A DNA stretch of 64,000 nucleotides from Nymphaea colorata (GCF_008831285.2 NC_045148.1:6143001-6207000), one strand, 5' to 3'; numbered from the stretch's first letter, positions 11,801-24,200 are shown. Translations and numbers: made by a program. Notes: generated by a model not told the origin, from the sequence alone.

Positions 11801-12703
11801 GATCCGAGTTCAAGTCACTGGTTTCCCAATTATGTGATGAAAAGCATTTCTCAAGAAATTTACGATTGATTCTTTCACTAAATTGTGAATGGATGATTGA
11901 CAAATTTGGTGCTGTTTGTGGACCATGTCCTTCTATGCAGGTACGGGGATGGCACGGACCACTCAAGCGGCCATTTCGGACGGGACACCTTGACGCTGAC
12001 GAGCAGGGACGCGTTTGCCAATTTTCCCTTTGGCTGTGGCCTGGAGCAGGTAGGCAATTTCGGAAGAGGAGCAGGTCTGCTGGGACTGGGAAGGAACAAG
12101 CTGTCCCTCGTGTCCATGACGGCCAAGTACTACGACAGCGTCTTCTCCTACTGCCTTCCATCGCCCTCCTCAACCGGGTTCTTGACATTCGGACCTGATC
12201 CAGGGTCCGAATCCGCTTCATTTACAAGGCTGCTCACGGTTCCCCATGTACCAACCTTCTACCTTGTGTCGTTGATAGGCATCAGTGTGGGAGGGAAGCC
12301 CCTAAATATGTCTTCTTCCCAAGGCATGATCCTGGACTCAGGCACCTCCTTCACAGGTCTGCCGGATCCAGTGTACGCTGCACTGAAGACAGCGTTTCAT
12401 TCCCACATGTCCGCTTACAGTTCTGTTCCAGGAACCAACGGCCTGGACACCTGTTATGACTTTTCAGGGCACACGAGTATCTTGATCCCGAGGGTCACGT
12501 TTCACTTCGAGGGAGGGACGGATTTGGATCTCCAAGCCGACGCTATCATGATCGGTGCCGGCGCCGGCATGAGCGAGGTTTGCTTGGCCTTTGTTCCCCA
12601 GGCGCAGCTGGGGATCTTAGGGAATTGGCAGCAAAGGAGGACGCAGATTATTCATGACCTCCCTCGGTCTAGAATTGGGTTCGTACCGGGGGCGTGCAGT
12701 TGA
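8816..12703 (+). CDS. Nucellin-like aspartic protease, copy 2 (complete)
   Basis: Three coding exons, 8816-8963, 10470-10944 and 11941-12703, give 461 aa. Introns are in phase 1 (AAAG|GTAAAG...GTGTGGTAG) and phase 2 (AAG|GTACGA...TATGCAG). I chose the ATG at 8816 because it gives a clear signal peptide (residues 1 to about 24, FLFVFVFALPFLQL core); an in-frame ATG at 8741 would add 25 polar residues before it. Prodomain motif VSRFGPCSPF is near residue 64. Catalytic aspartates are D142 (DTGSDVTW) and D340 (LDSGTSFT), and the flap region reads YGDGT at 209-213. Family cysteines are present (CEPCPSSC, CNATQC, DTCYDF, VCLAF). Protein length is normal for the family. The predicted role is a secreted or apoplastic endopeptidase, by family. 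Copy 2 has a short GAGAG insertion before MSEVCLAF and ends VPGACS, TGA. Nothing suggests a broken frame. Confidence 0.92.
8964..10469 (+). other. Intron 1 of aspartic protease copy 2
   Basis: The first ~600 bp and last ~200 bp match intron 1 of copy 3 (for example AGAACCGTTCAGAAAAGTCAGCAT near 9357 and 30250, and GGGAGCTCTTAATTTGTTTTG near 10428 and 31322). The middle part (about 9780-10200) has no counterpart in copy 3; copy 3 carries a (TA)n(GA)n tract there instead. Confidence 0.7.
10945..11940 (+). other. Intron 2 of aspartic protease copy 2
   Basis: Differs from intron 2 of copies 1 and 3 over most of its length: A-rich runs, a (GA)n stretch near 11339-11355, and pyrimidine/purine-biased DNA giving spurious minus-strand frames. 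A short word, ATGCTGCTCATGAAGCT near 11622, recurs near 32661 in copy 3 intron 2, so the 3' part is shared. Confidence 0.6.
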
Positions 12704-14270
12704 TGGGGATCAAAGATTCAAAATTGATCCTTACCTCTTTCATGGGAGCTTTTATTTTCTTTCATTCATTGTGTGTCTTTGGAAATAGTAACAATATATT
12801 ACCATTCTATGTATCTGTCAAGCAAACTCACGAAACATTTTAAAAACTTTTTAGGATTGATGCATAGAACAGAACGGTAACATTCTGTTACTCTTTCCAA
12901 ACAACCCCTGCTTGGTTCTGAAACTTGGATCTTACTCATTCATCATTGCGCGTTAGATGTTCATATCCATTATTTAGTTCTCGATGAAACTCTGTGAGGT
13001 GCATAAGTTTTGTGCATTACTGCTTTTCAAAATAGGAAATTGATTTGGACCGGTTAGGGTGCTGAGTTAGTAGGTTGAACCAGTTAAGCATATACGTAGG
13101 CAACAGAACAATATTTTTCTATAAACATCATATGTGGGAGAATTGCAACAGAATTAATTCAACTAGATTAAGACTTTTAAGATATTTATAAAAATTGCAA
13201 AAATTAAATAGCGTGAAGCATTGGACCCGTGAATTGGTTACTGCAATCGATTTGGTTTTTGTTGTATCACCAAATCATGCAACTAGGTTTTCGAAACTCG
13301 TTAAAAAATTGATTTTCTTAAAACCCATTTTTCACAAAAATCTTTTTTTTTATTATGTCATCCAAACACAACCTTAGTTATTAGCCTCAACACACTGAAA
13401 TATGGCATGTATTAGTGTGAAGGTTGTAATATGAGCATATGTGCAAAAGGTTTTGTGTGTGTGTGTGTGCGTGTGAGGTGAGCGTGTACGCCTTCATATG
13501 TGTGGTTGATTTTCAACATTAATATAAAGTCCACTAAAGGAATTGCATGCTTGCAAAGAATACAAAACTTACTCTTTAAGCAATAACTTAAGGACCACAA
13601 TTATGAATAAAAGAAGCATCAATTGTAGGATTAAAAATCTCATAATAGCATATGGAATATGTCAAATAGCCTTGGATGAAACTTTCATGTGAATATCCTC
13701 CTAAACTTTACATCTAAAAAAAAAAAAAAAAGAAATTACTAATATCTTCTCACCTAGATCCAGTCCCAAAGGAGTTTGAGTTGTGTGCGCCACTAGATGC
13801 ATGCATCAAACATACGCCTAAACAAAAAGAGAGAGAAAGAGCCCATAGAATCTGGAATACAAAATTTGGTCTTAGATGGGATGCTTTGTGTGTGGTTGGG
13901 CAAGCATAAAAGAAAGTGAAATCTGCTTGCAGTTCACGTCAGTCAAGAGGAAGAGCTCATGGTTGCTTTCATACGATATCTGCAGGGGTAGCGGCAGCAA
14001 AACGATCTTTGATGTCTGCAGATTTAACTCTGTGGTTTGTTTCCCTGAACTGCAATATTTTGAAGACATCCTTGTATCATTGAGCTTTCCGGGCATGGAT
14101 GATTGGCGTTGCAGGGACAAATTTTTCTTTCATTTTCCACCTATCTGCACTCTTAGACTTACCAGCCAATCACCACCCGTATGGAAACTCAAGGAACAAG
14201 GGACAACCAGGCTTTGCCTCAACTCGATGATTTAGTCTTTTTCTTAATAGCAGAACTTTACAAAGACTCA
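12704..14270. other. Flank of copy 2 and unassigned intergenic DNA
   Basis: 12960-13180 is 3' flank shared with copies 1 and 3. After about 13380 the sequence is unique and includes a (GT)n run near 13454-13474 and an A16 run near 13716. The 119-codon open frame at 13876-14235 has no recognisable motif, contains no membrane or repeat structure, and I do not call it a gene. Confidence 0.5.
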
Positions 14271-15859
14271 AAGCATTAGAACTCATCTGTTACGAGTCAG
14301 CCTAAAGCTCGGCTAGCCTGCGCCGGGACCTCTATCGAAAACAAACGAGATCTAAGTGAGGTTATGTTTTCTGGTGAGGGCACGCCCGCCAAATGCGCGA
14401 GGGAACGTAGGGAGGCACTACACCGGAATACTCACCTTTGCAGTGAGGGTATTGTCAGATTCTTCTAGAGGAGTGTTGGTTGCCACTATTGGAAGAGTCT
14501 AGCAACGATCATCCCAAACCAAGGCCTTCGGGTAGGCATCCATGCATTCCTTTTAAACACGAAGAGGTTTAGAGGCGGCTGTCCTATAGGGAACGTGGAG
14601 GAGATAGCGGCACCCATGGTTCTAGTAGCGGCGATCATCCCCACATCCGACTACCGGCGAAGCTTCTACTATCGAGATAAGTACACGTTCTTCCCATCAC
14701 TTGGCTGTAGAAGTTTTGGTTCTAGACCAATCTAATAGATGAACGTAAGGGTGACCTTTGCATTCGAGAGAAACCTCATCTAACTGAGGTTTCATCCAAG
14801 CAGTATCAAACTAGATTGAAGATTTAATCATTGGATCATCTAGGGAGAGATCGATGCATTCGGCTGTCTAAAGGAAGCAGTCTAAATTTGATTCATTCCA
14901 TGGTCATTTACCGCTTGATGCTGTGTTTTCATGTTCATGGCGTGAGGAACTGATCCATTATTTTCTACGGTGTGGAAAGAGGAAGAAGAAGGGAGTTCGA
15001 TTGGTCGATATAAGCCGCATTTTCCTGCTACAACTGGTTGCAGACCTGTCTGATCAGACCTAGATTTTCAATGGTCTGCTGGGAGTATGAAGACGTGCTT
15101 GGTACCATTGGAATTGTCTGAATCTTATCTGCAACATATCCAATTTTTGCGGTGATCGGAGTCCGTTTGGTAGGGGAACCAGCAGCGGAATCAGACTGGA
15201 CTGCACCGACGACTTTGCCGGAACCCTAGATGTCATTTGGCACTGCCGGCCTCATTTCCAACTGGATTTTAGTTCATTTGAGAATTTGGTGATATATTTC
15301 ACTTTTGCCCTTGTTGTCCTTTAAATTCGTTAAAAGTCACATTTGATTATTTGAGGGCATTCTGGTTCAAGGAAGAACAAGAAACCCTAGTGCTAAGAAA
15401 GGAAAAGGGGCATCACCTAGATAAACTTTCCCTAGAGCTTCTCCAACAATTTCGGAAGTTGATCAAAGGGAGGATCGTGGTTGGACACATGGAGAACCTC
15501 GAGGACCAGCCCTCGTCCTGCAGGTGAGACACTTTAGGAAAGAATTTGAAAGAGGAAAGGAGGGAGCAACATGTGTCCCTTGGAGATTGCATGTTAAAAA
15601 GGGAAGATCACTTACTATGACCGGCTCCTACAATTTTGGAAAGTGGCTGGCGCATCCTAGGTCCATTGAACTTGGACAGAGCTGGATTAGGAAGGAAAGG
15701 GCTAACACACATCCAAGTGGGGCTATCTCTCAACACGTGGAAGCATCCTCACCACATCGGGTGACAAACTTGGAAAGAGAAGGATATGCGCCAACTTTGA
15801 AAGGGATCTTTTGCCAAACATGATCAACACCAATCAAAGAAACTATCAATCACCTCCAC

Positions 15860-17165
15860 CTAGTAGGAAGATGATTTGATCCCCAACTCGGAAGGAAATC
15901 CATTCCTGAAGGAGAAGGACGAGCCAAACCCTATCAGCCACTTGGAGGAGATCTCGCCAGCCATTGGAGAGACAATGGTAATCCTAAGGCAGTTGAAAAG
16001 GAGACATACTGCTGGAATCCGATCAACGTACCTCTTGGAGAAGAAGCAATGTTCGTCGGAGATTGGAAGACATGCAAGCGTTGGCGCTTCCAATGCTAGC
16101 CTCCCCTATTGACGTAACTTCCATGGGGATCAATTAACATCAGGTGAAGTACACCTACTCGGCTTATTCATCTTTTCTTATCGTTTGGATTGTAATTACT
16201 ACATATTCCTTCATTGGTTCAACTGTACGAGGACAAACCGAGGCTAGATTGAGATTGGTGGAAGAGTGCATGTGCCGCAGGAGACAAGGTTGCTGCTGGC
16301 GTTATCTTGCCAAAACCTTAGGAGCGAAATATAGCAGAAAGTTGTAACGTTCTTATACTGTTGATTCATATAGTCTTCACGATGACGGCTTTCCCCATTT
16401 GGAAGTTAACATACTGTTGAATTCTGATCTTTGATGCTAGTTTTTTTTATTCATATCATATTCCAACAAAGGAGCAAGGCTTCAAACGCAACCGTGAGCG
16501 ATTTGTTACTTGGGAAGAGGAAGGCGCCATTCGGCGACCGTTTCCCCCAAAAGTCTCACACACAACTTGGTGTTACATGAGATTCTAGTGACTAGATTCC
16601 CTCTTCTCGTTTGCTTCATTGTTCTAATTCAAGGTGCCAGATTTGTTGCCCATAACCGAAAGTAGCGGGATACTGAGGGGCAGCTACTTGTTGGACTCGA
16701 GGAAGGGTGTTGATTGTTTTCAGCCTGCCTATTGGCTCACAACCGGCTGGAACCCCTCTAAGGCCCACTCGGCTAAGGACACTGTTTCGGGTTGTCTTGA
16801 CCACCTAGGGGTTTGGGTGTAGTTTTCTGTGATTAAGGATTGTTAGGGTGGTTTGTTGTGGTTTGATGTATGTTGAGTGAGGAGTGTTTTGATGTATCGC
16901 TGTGAGTTGTATAAGTCTCACAATCTTTGGTAGATTCTTGTAGTAGGCTTGAAAACTTGGGACGGGATTAACCTCACTTGTACACCCTTGTCCTATTTCA
17001 TTTGTGTTGGGGTGATTGTCCTCTATTTCTGCTTCTTCTTCTTCCCTTATTCCCTTCTTTCATGGCCGAAGGATCAAAGGATTGGAGATTACAATGAGGA
17101 GGCTGCTGACTTCTTCTCATACATCTTCAAGTCCATGCTAATCCCGACGTGCAAGTTTAAGTGAC
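15860..17165 (+). repeat. Repeat unit A of the retrotransposon-like block
   Basis: Shares ordered landmarks with unit C: GGAAGACATGCA (16064 against 21986), GCCTCCCC before ATAACTTC/GTAACTTC, a (C/T)TTGGAAGTT landmark (16398 against 22346), ATTTCCAACAAA/ATTCCAACAAA, CCGTGAG(C/T)GA, CCTCTAAGGCC...GAGGACAC/AAGGACAC, CACCTAGGG, TGAGTGAGGAG and an ACTTGTAC(A/T)C end. Sequence identity is modest, indicating old copies. Confidence 0.55.
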
Positions 17166-17639
17166 TCACGGAGCATTCTTCCTCAACCTCGGAGGAGTTT
17201 AGAGGCCGGTTTCACTATACGAGAAGGCTGCAACGTAAGATATCACCTGTGGTTCTAGCCACTTCAACCCGAGTGACATAGACAACCAGAAAGAAAGAAC
17301 GAGTATCAGATGTGCCTAAGTTGGAATGCAAGTTACAATTGGTGTTTACATCCTCTTCATCTTGACTAGACGGCCGTAGTAAATCAACTCTCATGTCCAT
17401 GGGACCTAGTTATTTCCTATTCATTTCTAGACAACAAGATTAGTAGCAATTTCATGGGAGAACCCATGGACATTGAGCTGTTTTAGTGCTTAGAAGACTG
17501 CGTTATACCAGTGGAGACAGTTGAGTGTTTTGGTGAGATCTTCAGTCGCTGGGGGCAAATCTAGTCGAAAGGTATTTCCTGTAACTTCCACCCCATGTTA
17601 AAGAGTACCAGGGTCCAAGCAAAGCCAGATCAGGTCATG

Positions 17640-17697
17640 ATTAGAGTGCAGCCAAAACATGACTGGTAGGACACCCTTCTAACCGTTGCGCTAGGTT
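17640..17697 (-). repeat. Possible tRNA-derived SINE head
   Basis: On the minus strand, 17693-17683 reads TAGCGCAACGG, matching the pol III box A consensus of tRNA-derived SINEs and followed by TTAGAAGGGTGTCCTACC. A convincing box B (GGTTCGAnnCC) is not present at the expected distance, so it is eroded or a chance match. Confidence 0.3.
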
Positions 17698-18136
17698 TAC
17701 ACCGCCAGATTCGACATACTGGTGATCGCTTCTCAAGTTTCAGTTGAAAATCTTAGCCACCATCCGAGCTAGTGATTATTTCCATTTTGCCCTTCGTATA
17801 TTAAATCATTATTATCTTGTACTTCATGTCTGGAGCCACGTTGGCCATTTTGCGAAAGGACATGTGGGTAAGGGCAAAACCCTAACTGCCGAAGATTGAG
17901 CCACCCCCTTTGCAGCCGGTTATGTTGGCAAAGTAGTCATCAACGCTCGCCATCTTCCAATGGTTATTCTCTCCAATTTTCCACGTAACAGCCAGCTAGG
18001 CAATGTGAGCAAAAAGGAAGGAGATCGTAGTTGAATCTAGACGTGCAAGAGGGCAGGAGCGTGTACTCTGAACGAGCAAGAAAGTTGGGGCGGTTTTGGA
18101 AGGTAACATGGGGAGTTGCCACATTCAAGTAGTAAA

Positions 18137-18147
18137 CCCCCCCCCCC
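18137..18147. repeat. Homopolymer C tract (11 C)
   Basis: Uninterrupted run of cytosines inside the retrotransposon-like block. Also a likely site of sequencing length error. Confidence 0.9.
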
Positions 18148-18699
18148 GGTTGGCGCAAATTAAGGAGGTGTCGCACAAAAAGGAAAGGGGCCAACCCCTA
18201 GAATCAAGGAGACCTCCTCGCCACCACCCTCACCCTAGACATGGCTCAAAAAGGCAATTGGTGGGCCGAGATTAGTGGAGGAGTTATCAAAGACATGTGT
18301 CCCTTTTGGCAAGCCATCTTGTCGATATCCAAGTACGAGGACCCCCATCCACCTCTCCTCATCGCACGAAGGCTTAGGAGTTGCTATCACCTTGCATCCT
18401 CATCAGCAACCAACGAAGGCAAGTCCCTTGAACCTTGAAGGAGAGTCACGCCGCGCCCCCTCGCCAATCGGGACCCTAATCTCCTCCATGACCACTCAAG
18501 GCGAGCTAGGATCAATGGCAACCTCCCTTCATCCGTGAGAAGGACTACGTCTGAGGAAGGTGTTGAACATCGAAGGCAAGGACTGAGGCTGATCACATCA
18601 TAAGCGTGCGGGAGTAGCTGTGGCCGGGAGTACCGTAGCTGCAATATCTGAAGGCAGCCTTCGTTGTCGGTCTTCTCCTCAGATTCCCTTGCTGAATTA

Positions 18700-19080
18700 C
18701 ATCGGGTTTTGCCTTGACAGGTGATCTTTAGCCATCCTATAGTAGCAGGGGCGAGAGTGCTATTTGCTTTTGACCCGGCTTCGGTCATTGCATCTGGCTG
18801 TGGTCCCTCTAAGGCTTAATAGCCAAGGACATGACCGAGGGATTGCTGAGACTACCTAAGGGGATTTTGGGTGTGGTCTGTCATGCCTAGGCATGCTTGA
18901 CAGGGTGGTTTGCATGTGGATAGTTTGAATGGTTTGTGAATGAGGAGAGTTCTGTTGTATCGTTTGCGGTTGTAACAGCCTCACATCCCTTTCAAATTCT
19001 CTATAATAGGTCAAAACTTGGGGCGGTAAACCTTACTTGCACTCCTTTCATAGGGAAATGTTATAGGTCTACCTAGGACC
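18700..19080 (+). repeat. Repeat unit B (partial) of the retrotransposon-like block
   Basis: Carries the 3' landmarks of the family: CCCTCTAAGGC...CCAAGGACATGAC, CTACCTAAGGGG, GGGTGTGGTCTGTCATGCC, GACAGGGTGG, GAATGAGGAGAG and AAAACTTGGGGCGGTAAACCTTACTTGCACTC. Only the distal part is clearly recognisable. Confidence 0.5.
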
Positions 19081-19879
19081 ATGTCGAGAGGCATCGAGGA
19101 GGCTAAGGATGACACTAGTGACGGGCGGCCAGCTAGGATGAAGACCTTGAACACAGCAAAGAGGCATGTATGAATGTGTTGTGAGGTTATCGAGTCACAT
19201 GACTATAGCGTGCAACCAAAGAGGATTGTCAAAGGAGGCAGTTGAACGTCTAAGGAGGCTAAGGAGATTGCTGCAGCAGTGGGAGGCCATAGCCGACAAC
19301 GAGGAGGAGCGACCGGCCAAGGGTGCTCGACAGCACCCGACCGTAGGCACTAGGCATGCCGACGGATGCTGAGAGCAAGAGGCGGGGCTGCAGGCAGACG
19401 AGGCCGTGGTCGAGAGCGGGCCGAATGCAGAAGGAGTGATAGTGGCAGATGAGGAGCGTTGCAAGGCTAACGCCCTGTAGGCAGCGACCCCAGGGGATAG
19501 TCGCGTGAGGCACTTCATGCGTTGTGAGGCTAACAGCCTAGTCGGGCAGCATACGATAGGTACTTTAGATTCTATGGAGGTTATTTCAAATGTCCAGACA
19601 GGTTACGGACTTTAGCAGGCAGCCGATACTGAGTTGAGTCAAGTCGGTCCAGATTCAGTCACATCTATACATAGTCCACTTTCAAACTTAGCCCAATCGG
19701 ACCAAGTGTGGGTAGTGATTACCAAGGCAGAAATGAGAAAGCAGACCAGGTCCGATCAAGGCACGAGTGGGTCAGACCAAGAGCTGGGCACGGTTCGGGT
19801 CAACAGGATCGGGTTTGAGGGAGCGATAGAGGTTAACAGCCTATGGGGAACATAGGCACGAGCCTAGTGCTCATGCGTG

Positions 19880-20160
19880 TGGTGGAGGAGAGTCAGTGCG
19901 TGGACTCGGTTGGGTTTCGAATAAACTAGACCGACTCGATCGGTTCGGTTCACACGTACATAAGCTGTTTTGTTTCAGTTTTGCTTTTGTATCGTTTCGA
20001 GACGAGACGCTGGCATGAACCAGGATGCTTTGCCTATATAAGCAAAGCGATGTAATAACCCTGGGATATGTGCTAATGATATTTTGAAGAGTTTTCTCCC
20101 GCAAGGAGTTTGTCACTATGACGGCTTTGTTGGCGCCATCTTTAAGTCTGGTCAAAAGCC
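19880..20160 (+). mobile_element. LTR-like segment with TATA box and putative primer-binding site
   Basis: Contains a promoter-like CTATATAAGC (20034-20043), then about 90 bp of transcript-like DNA ending in a TTGTTGGCGCCATC segment near 20127-20140. TGGCGCC is the start of the primer-binding site in many plant Ty3/gypsy elements. No second LTR was matched by eye, so this may be one surviving LTR/PBS junction. Confidence 0.4.
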
Positions 20161-21949
20161 ATTTCCAGCGAAGATTACTAGCTGAAAACTAGAGGGATAA
20201 TGCCAGAGGTTGTCACCGAAATCTAGACCATCGTCTTCCCCAGGTCATGAGGTGAAGTTTGAGTTGTGCTGGTTTCTCAGCCACAGGGAGACCGAGAGGC
20301 AGAGCTCAACATTGGGGTTGTAGGAAGGAAACGCTACCATTCGTTTGGTGTCGGCTTGATCCCTGCAGAACGACATCTTGGAATCCCCTCTTCTACCGTG
20401 TTAATATCGATCTTCTCTACCGATACTTTCCTAGGGGATTTATCATCCCAATTGGATAGCATCATCCGCGCTAACGCCCAATACACATTCCAACTAGCAT
20501 TGGTCTAAAGTATCTGGGTAGATCCACAGATTTTTGTCGATTGAAGGGTTGAACTAACGGGAGGTGCTAACAAAATCTAGTGCATTCGATATCGGTCGAA
20601 CGCAAGTTTAATCGGGAGATCCTCATTGTTGTTGTGTTGATTTAAGGATTTTTAATTTGTGGACGAAAAATGAATTGATAAGAGACAGATTTGAATGAGA
20701 AATTGATCGGGGAATCGACTGTGTTTGTTTCTCCCTGTTTGCCGCCAACCAACCTCCGATCAGGCATGAATTGCACGCAATCAGGTGAACGTTTGGGCAA
20801 TCGGTCATTTGCATAATCATTTGGACCAATTTTGAGAGCAATCAAAGCTCAGATGGTGGATTTATACCCTCTAGTTGGATTTTCGGGGGGAAATCGACGG
20901 CGCTGGAAGCAAATCGCTGCCAGTTGACAACATCTACGGTTTCACACAAAACAGGGGCCTCCAAAACCGATCTGGTCTGGTGCATCAATCTGACCATTCT
21001 CAGACCCTTCTCATCGTTAATTGATGTTCATATCCATTCATACACATTGCTCTGTGCGAATTGGGGAAAATCCTCAAATTCTATCGAGGGAAGTCTAGAA
21101 ACCACCGTCAGAGTCCTCTATTCTTCAACAAATAGAGTGTCATTTCTAGCAAGAGAAGAAGTGGATCTGATTTTCGAGGAGGGATCAGTTTGAATTGCAA
21201 ATTTGGCCATCTATTTTTCTATTCCTCGACAATCTACATACCAAATTTCAGGGCAAACAGAGCAACAAATGAATTTCTACAGGTTCGTGAATCCTAGCTC
21301 CACTACAGGCAAGAGAAACCCTAGCTGTCAGAGTTTTTGGCAAGTTGGCACCATTCCAGCTCTTTCCAAAAGCATCCCCGACGATTTAGAAGGAGGAATC
21401 TTGCCAAGGAAGGTGGGAGGACAAGTGGCAGCTCGTGGTGGAATGCACCAAAAGGAGGAAGCTATCCCTTTTGGGACTTTTTCAGAGGGATTCAAGGATT
21501 GTGTGCCACCTCGCCTCGTTCAAAAAGGGAAAGAGCGCACTTTCCCTTAACCGTTCCTAACTTTCATGAAGGAAGATTCTAGACAACTCAACAAGAGAGT
21601 GCCACGTGTTCAGTGGCATCTCGCACGTCCTCAAGAGAGATATCCTTCCCCAAACTGCCTCCTATACTTTAGGAAAGGGTGAGGGGTGACTCGGTGCAAT
21701 AAACCAAGCCATAACCGAGCAAGGAGAGAGATTGTGACACGTTAGTCCTGGGAGCATCATGGCCGTACACATGGTGGAGCTCTAGGCAACGTGGGGTCTC
21801 AACTGCGAAGGAGGGCTAAGCCTCGATCAAGGTAGAGGACTGAACCCTAGCAGCCAAGAGAATGAGGGATCGTGTGCATTGGTGGACCAACCGAAGGACT
21901 AAGAGGAGCCGAGGAAGAGAAGGTGTTCATTGCCGATTCCCGATTTACA

Positions 21950-23110
21950 TTCCTCGCCAGAAGGGAGCTCCGATCACCGGAAGATGGAAGACATGCATGT
22001 GTGATCGCTTCTCACACTTGCCTCCCCATAACTTCAACACTTCCTAGGGGTTACTCGCGATTCCGGTAAACTGCATCCACACTCTTGATTCTCAATTTCT
22101 TATTATTTGGATTTTAACTACCATGAAACTTGCTTGGACTGGCCAGACCCTTGTTCGTGAGATTGAGGGAGCTATACCAGCCGTGGATCATCTCGGAGGA
22201 AGGGTGTTCTCTTGCTAGACCTAAGGAGCGCAAAAGGGATTGAGGAAAGCCTCAACGTTCACCGGTGTTACCGGCGATTGCTACCCCATTCAAGCTACAA
22301 TTGACCGGGGTTCAAACCGTCATACACGGTGAAGGCTCTCCTCTTTGGAAGTTGATATCTTGTCAATTTTCCGAACTTAATACTTGTTAGATTTTGCACC
22401 TCTAATTGATTTCCAACAAAGCATCGTTGGGTTTCAACCATGGCCGTGAGTGAATTGCCACCTGGGAGAGAAGAAACCGCGTCCGTTGGTTGATATCGAC
22501 GATTGCATCCCCCAATCGATACGAAGCTTGACTCTTGAGGTTAATCAGACATCGGGTGACTAGAATAACTTCTCTCCCTTACGATTATTCTTTGATAGAA
22601 TAGTAAACTCTTCATTGTTGCTTTTTATAATCAAACATTCAATTGTTGCCCGTGACTTGGAGGAAGCTGAATACCGGGGTGCAACGACTAGTTGCTGGAG
22701 ATTCACCATCACTGAAGCTAGTCGAGTCCCCAAGCGAGGCCTCGGGAGGTAAACTCGGTTCACCCTATAGAACCATGGGATGTGTGTATTTTATTTCAAC
22801 CGTCTTCGGACAATACAATCGGCTAGAGTCCCTCTAAAGCCGTGGGCTGAGGACACGACTCCCGGATCATGAGCCTACCTAGGGGCAAGGGTGTGGTTTG
22901 GCCACCTAGGGATTACATGGCAGGATGGAATCGATTGCGTTGAATGCTTGAGTGAGGAGAGAAATCTTGTACACTGCAGTTGTACTAAGCCTTCTCACCC
23001 ACTTTAGTCAAGTTGTGGTAATAGAAATCGGGATTGGGGAAGCCCTACTTGTACTCTCTTGATCTACTTGTAAGTCGGGGTAAATGTCTGGTGGGGAACC
23101 AATCTTTGTA
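21950..23110 (+). repeat. Repeat unit C of the retrotransposon-like block
   Basis: Same landmark order as unit A, including TCCCTCTAAAGCC...GAGGACACGACT, CCTACCTAGGGGCAAGGGTGTGG, TGAGTGAGGAGAG and GGGGAAGCCCTACTTGTACTCTC near the end. Confidence 0.55.
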
Positions 23111-23740
23111 ATTAAAAGTTTACACCCTTGACTTCGGCAACCTCCTCCAAGACTTGGGTGAAGGATCGGCCAGCACTCTCTTATTTTCTGTCGCCGCAAC
23201 TTTGATCCTATCATATTCATTGTCCTAGGGAAAATTTGAGTCGGAGTGACTGTCTGGCTGGGTATTCAATTTGTATATAAACATGTTTTGGTTTTGCCGG
23301 ATGGCTCCTCCGAGAGATCTTGGGAGAGGATCGGCATCTGGCAGAGGCTTTGGTCGACGCTGGGTCCGAGTCCCATCAATTCCTTATATAAATGTTGTAG
23401 GTGATTGCTCCGCGCTCGAAGGAGGGAACACCAATAATTATGGTCTTACCATAATTTTCGGACTATCTGCTGCTGCCGGCCTGCTTCTGCCGACTTATGG
23501 CTTGATGTTTGTTGCTTTGGGACCAGGAAAGTGCCTCTTCCATAGCATATTCATGCCAAGCTATCCTTAGTCGGGGTACGCCATCTTTGGCCAGGCCAGA
23601 CCAGCCATCTGGCCAGCCAAGCCCTGTCATCCCAGGCCATAGGCCAGGACAGGGTGTTACAATTGGCCTTTTAGTAATATTATCATCTCTAACAAAAACA
23701 GTTGAAAAAGATGATGATCCATGTTAGAAAGCATGGGCAG

Positions 23741-24200
23741 ATCTAGAGGACGCCCTTTGGTGAGCATTGAGCAATCTAAGCATCTTCTTTCTAATATTTT
23801 TTATTATGAACCTTCTGTTGAAGTTGCAAGTGTGCTTTTGTCCATGTAATTCTTCTGTTATAATAGCATAAATTATTTGTTCTCGTTATTCTTTGTTTGT
23901 TGGTTGATTGATTGTTATTGTTTTATGATGATCGATTAATAAATCAAGAGGAATAACCTCTAGCAGTCTGCTTTTCAATCAGTAATGTCACTTAATTAAA
24001 AGGGTAATAGCTAACAGGTTTTTTTTATGTTAAAGAGAGATTCCTTTAGGCATCTATTTGACGATTCCTGTAAAATGTGTAGCCCTAGTTAAAAAAATTA
24101 TAAAAAATTATTTTTGAAATAATGAGCCAGAAAGAGGGCTACAAATGAAAAAAATTCCGCAGTCATTGTCGTAACTCATAAACGTAACATATTGAAAACC
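23741..24200. other. AT-rich spacer before the receptor pseudogene
   Basis: No ORF or recognisable element; T-rich stretches only. Confidence 0.5.

Larger units (their letters stand above)
6648..13180 (+). repeat. Segmental duplication, left arm (contains protease copy 2)
   Basis: Collinear with 26138-33990: CACTA terminus, a TTGGATCAAACATG-containing block (7170-7460 against 26670-26990), an AATTACGTGCATCCATGA block (7735 against 28242), promoter microsatellite, three protease exons and 3' flank. The right arm carries about 1 kb extra around 27170-28190 and a 460 bp MITE at 28379. The left arm carries unique DNA in introns 1 and 2 of the protease. Confidence 0.75.
14270..23740. mobile_element. 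Retrotransposon-like block, decayed, ORF-poor
   Basis: Base composition changes sharply to GC-richer DNA with no long ORF. It contains three diverged copies of one repeat unit (marked near 16755, 18805 and 22835), an LTR/promoter-like segment (19880-20150), and near 23296 a short gag-like start reading MAPPRDLGRGSASGRGFGRR. The block ends near GGACAGGGTGTTACA (about 23648-23662). No reverse transcriptase, integrase or protease motif was seen, so it is probably nested non-autonomous (LARD-like) or decayed LTR elements. Exact LTR boundaries and target-site duplications were not determined. Confidence 0.55.

Noticed and set aside
13876..14235. 119-codon + strand ORF next to the retroelement block
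   Set aside because: No recognisable motif, no splice or promoter support, and an ORF of similar size on the opposite strand.
18387..18788. 133-codon minus-strand ORF in the retroelement block
   Set aside because: Composition follows the repeat, with no gag or pol motif; treated as chance in GC-rich DNA.
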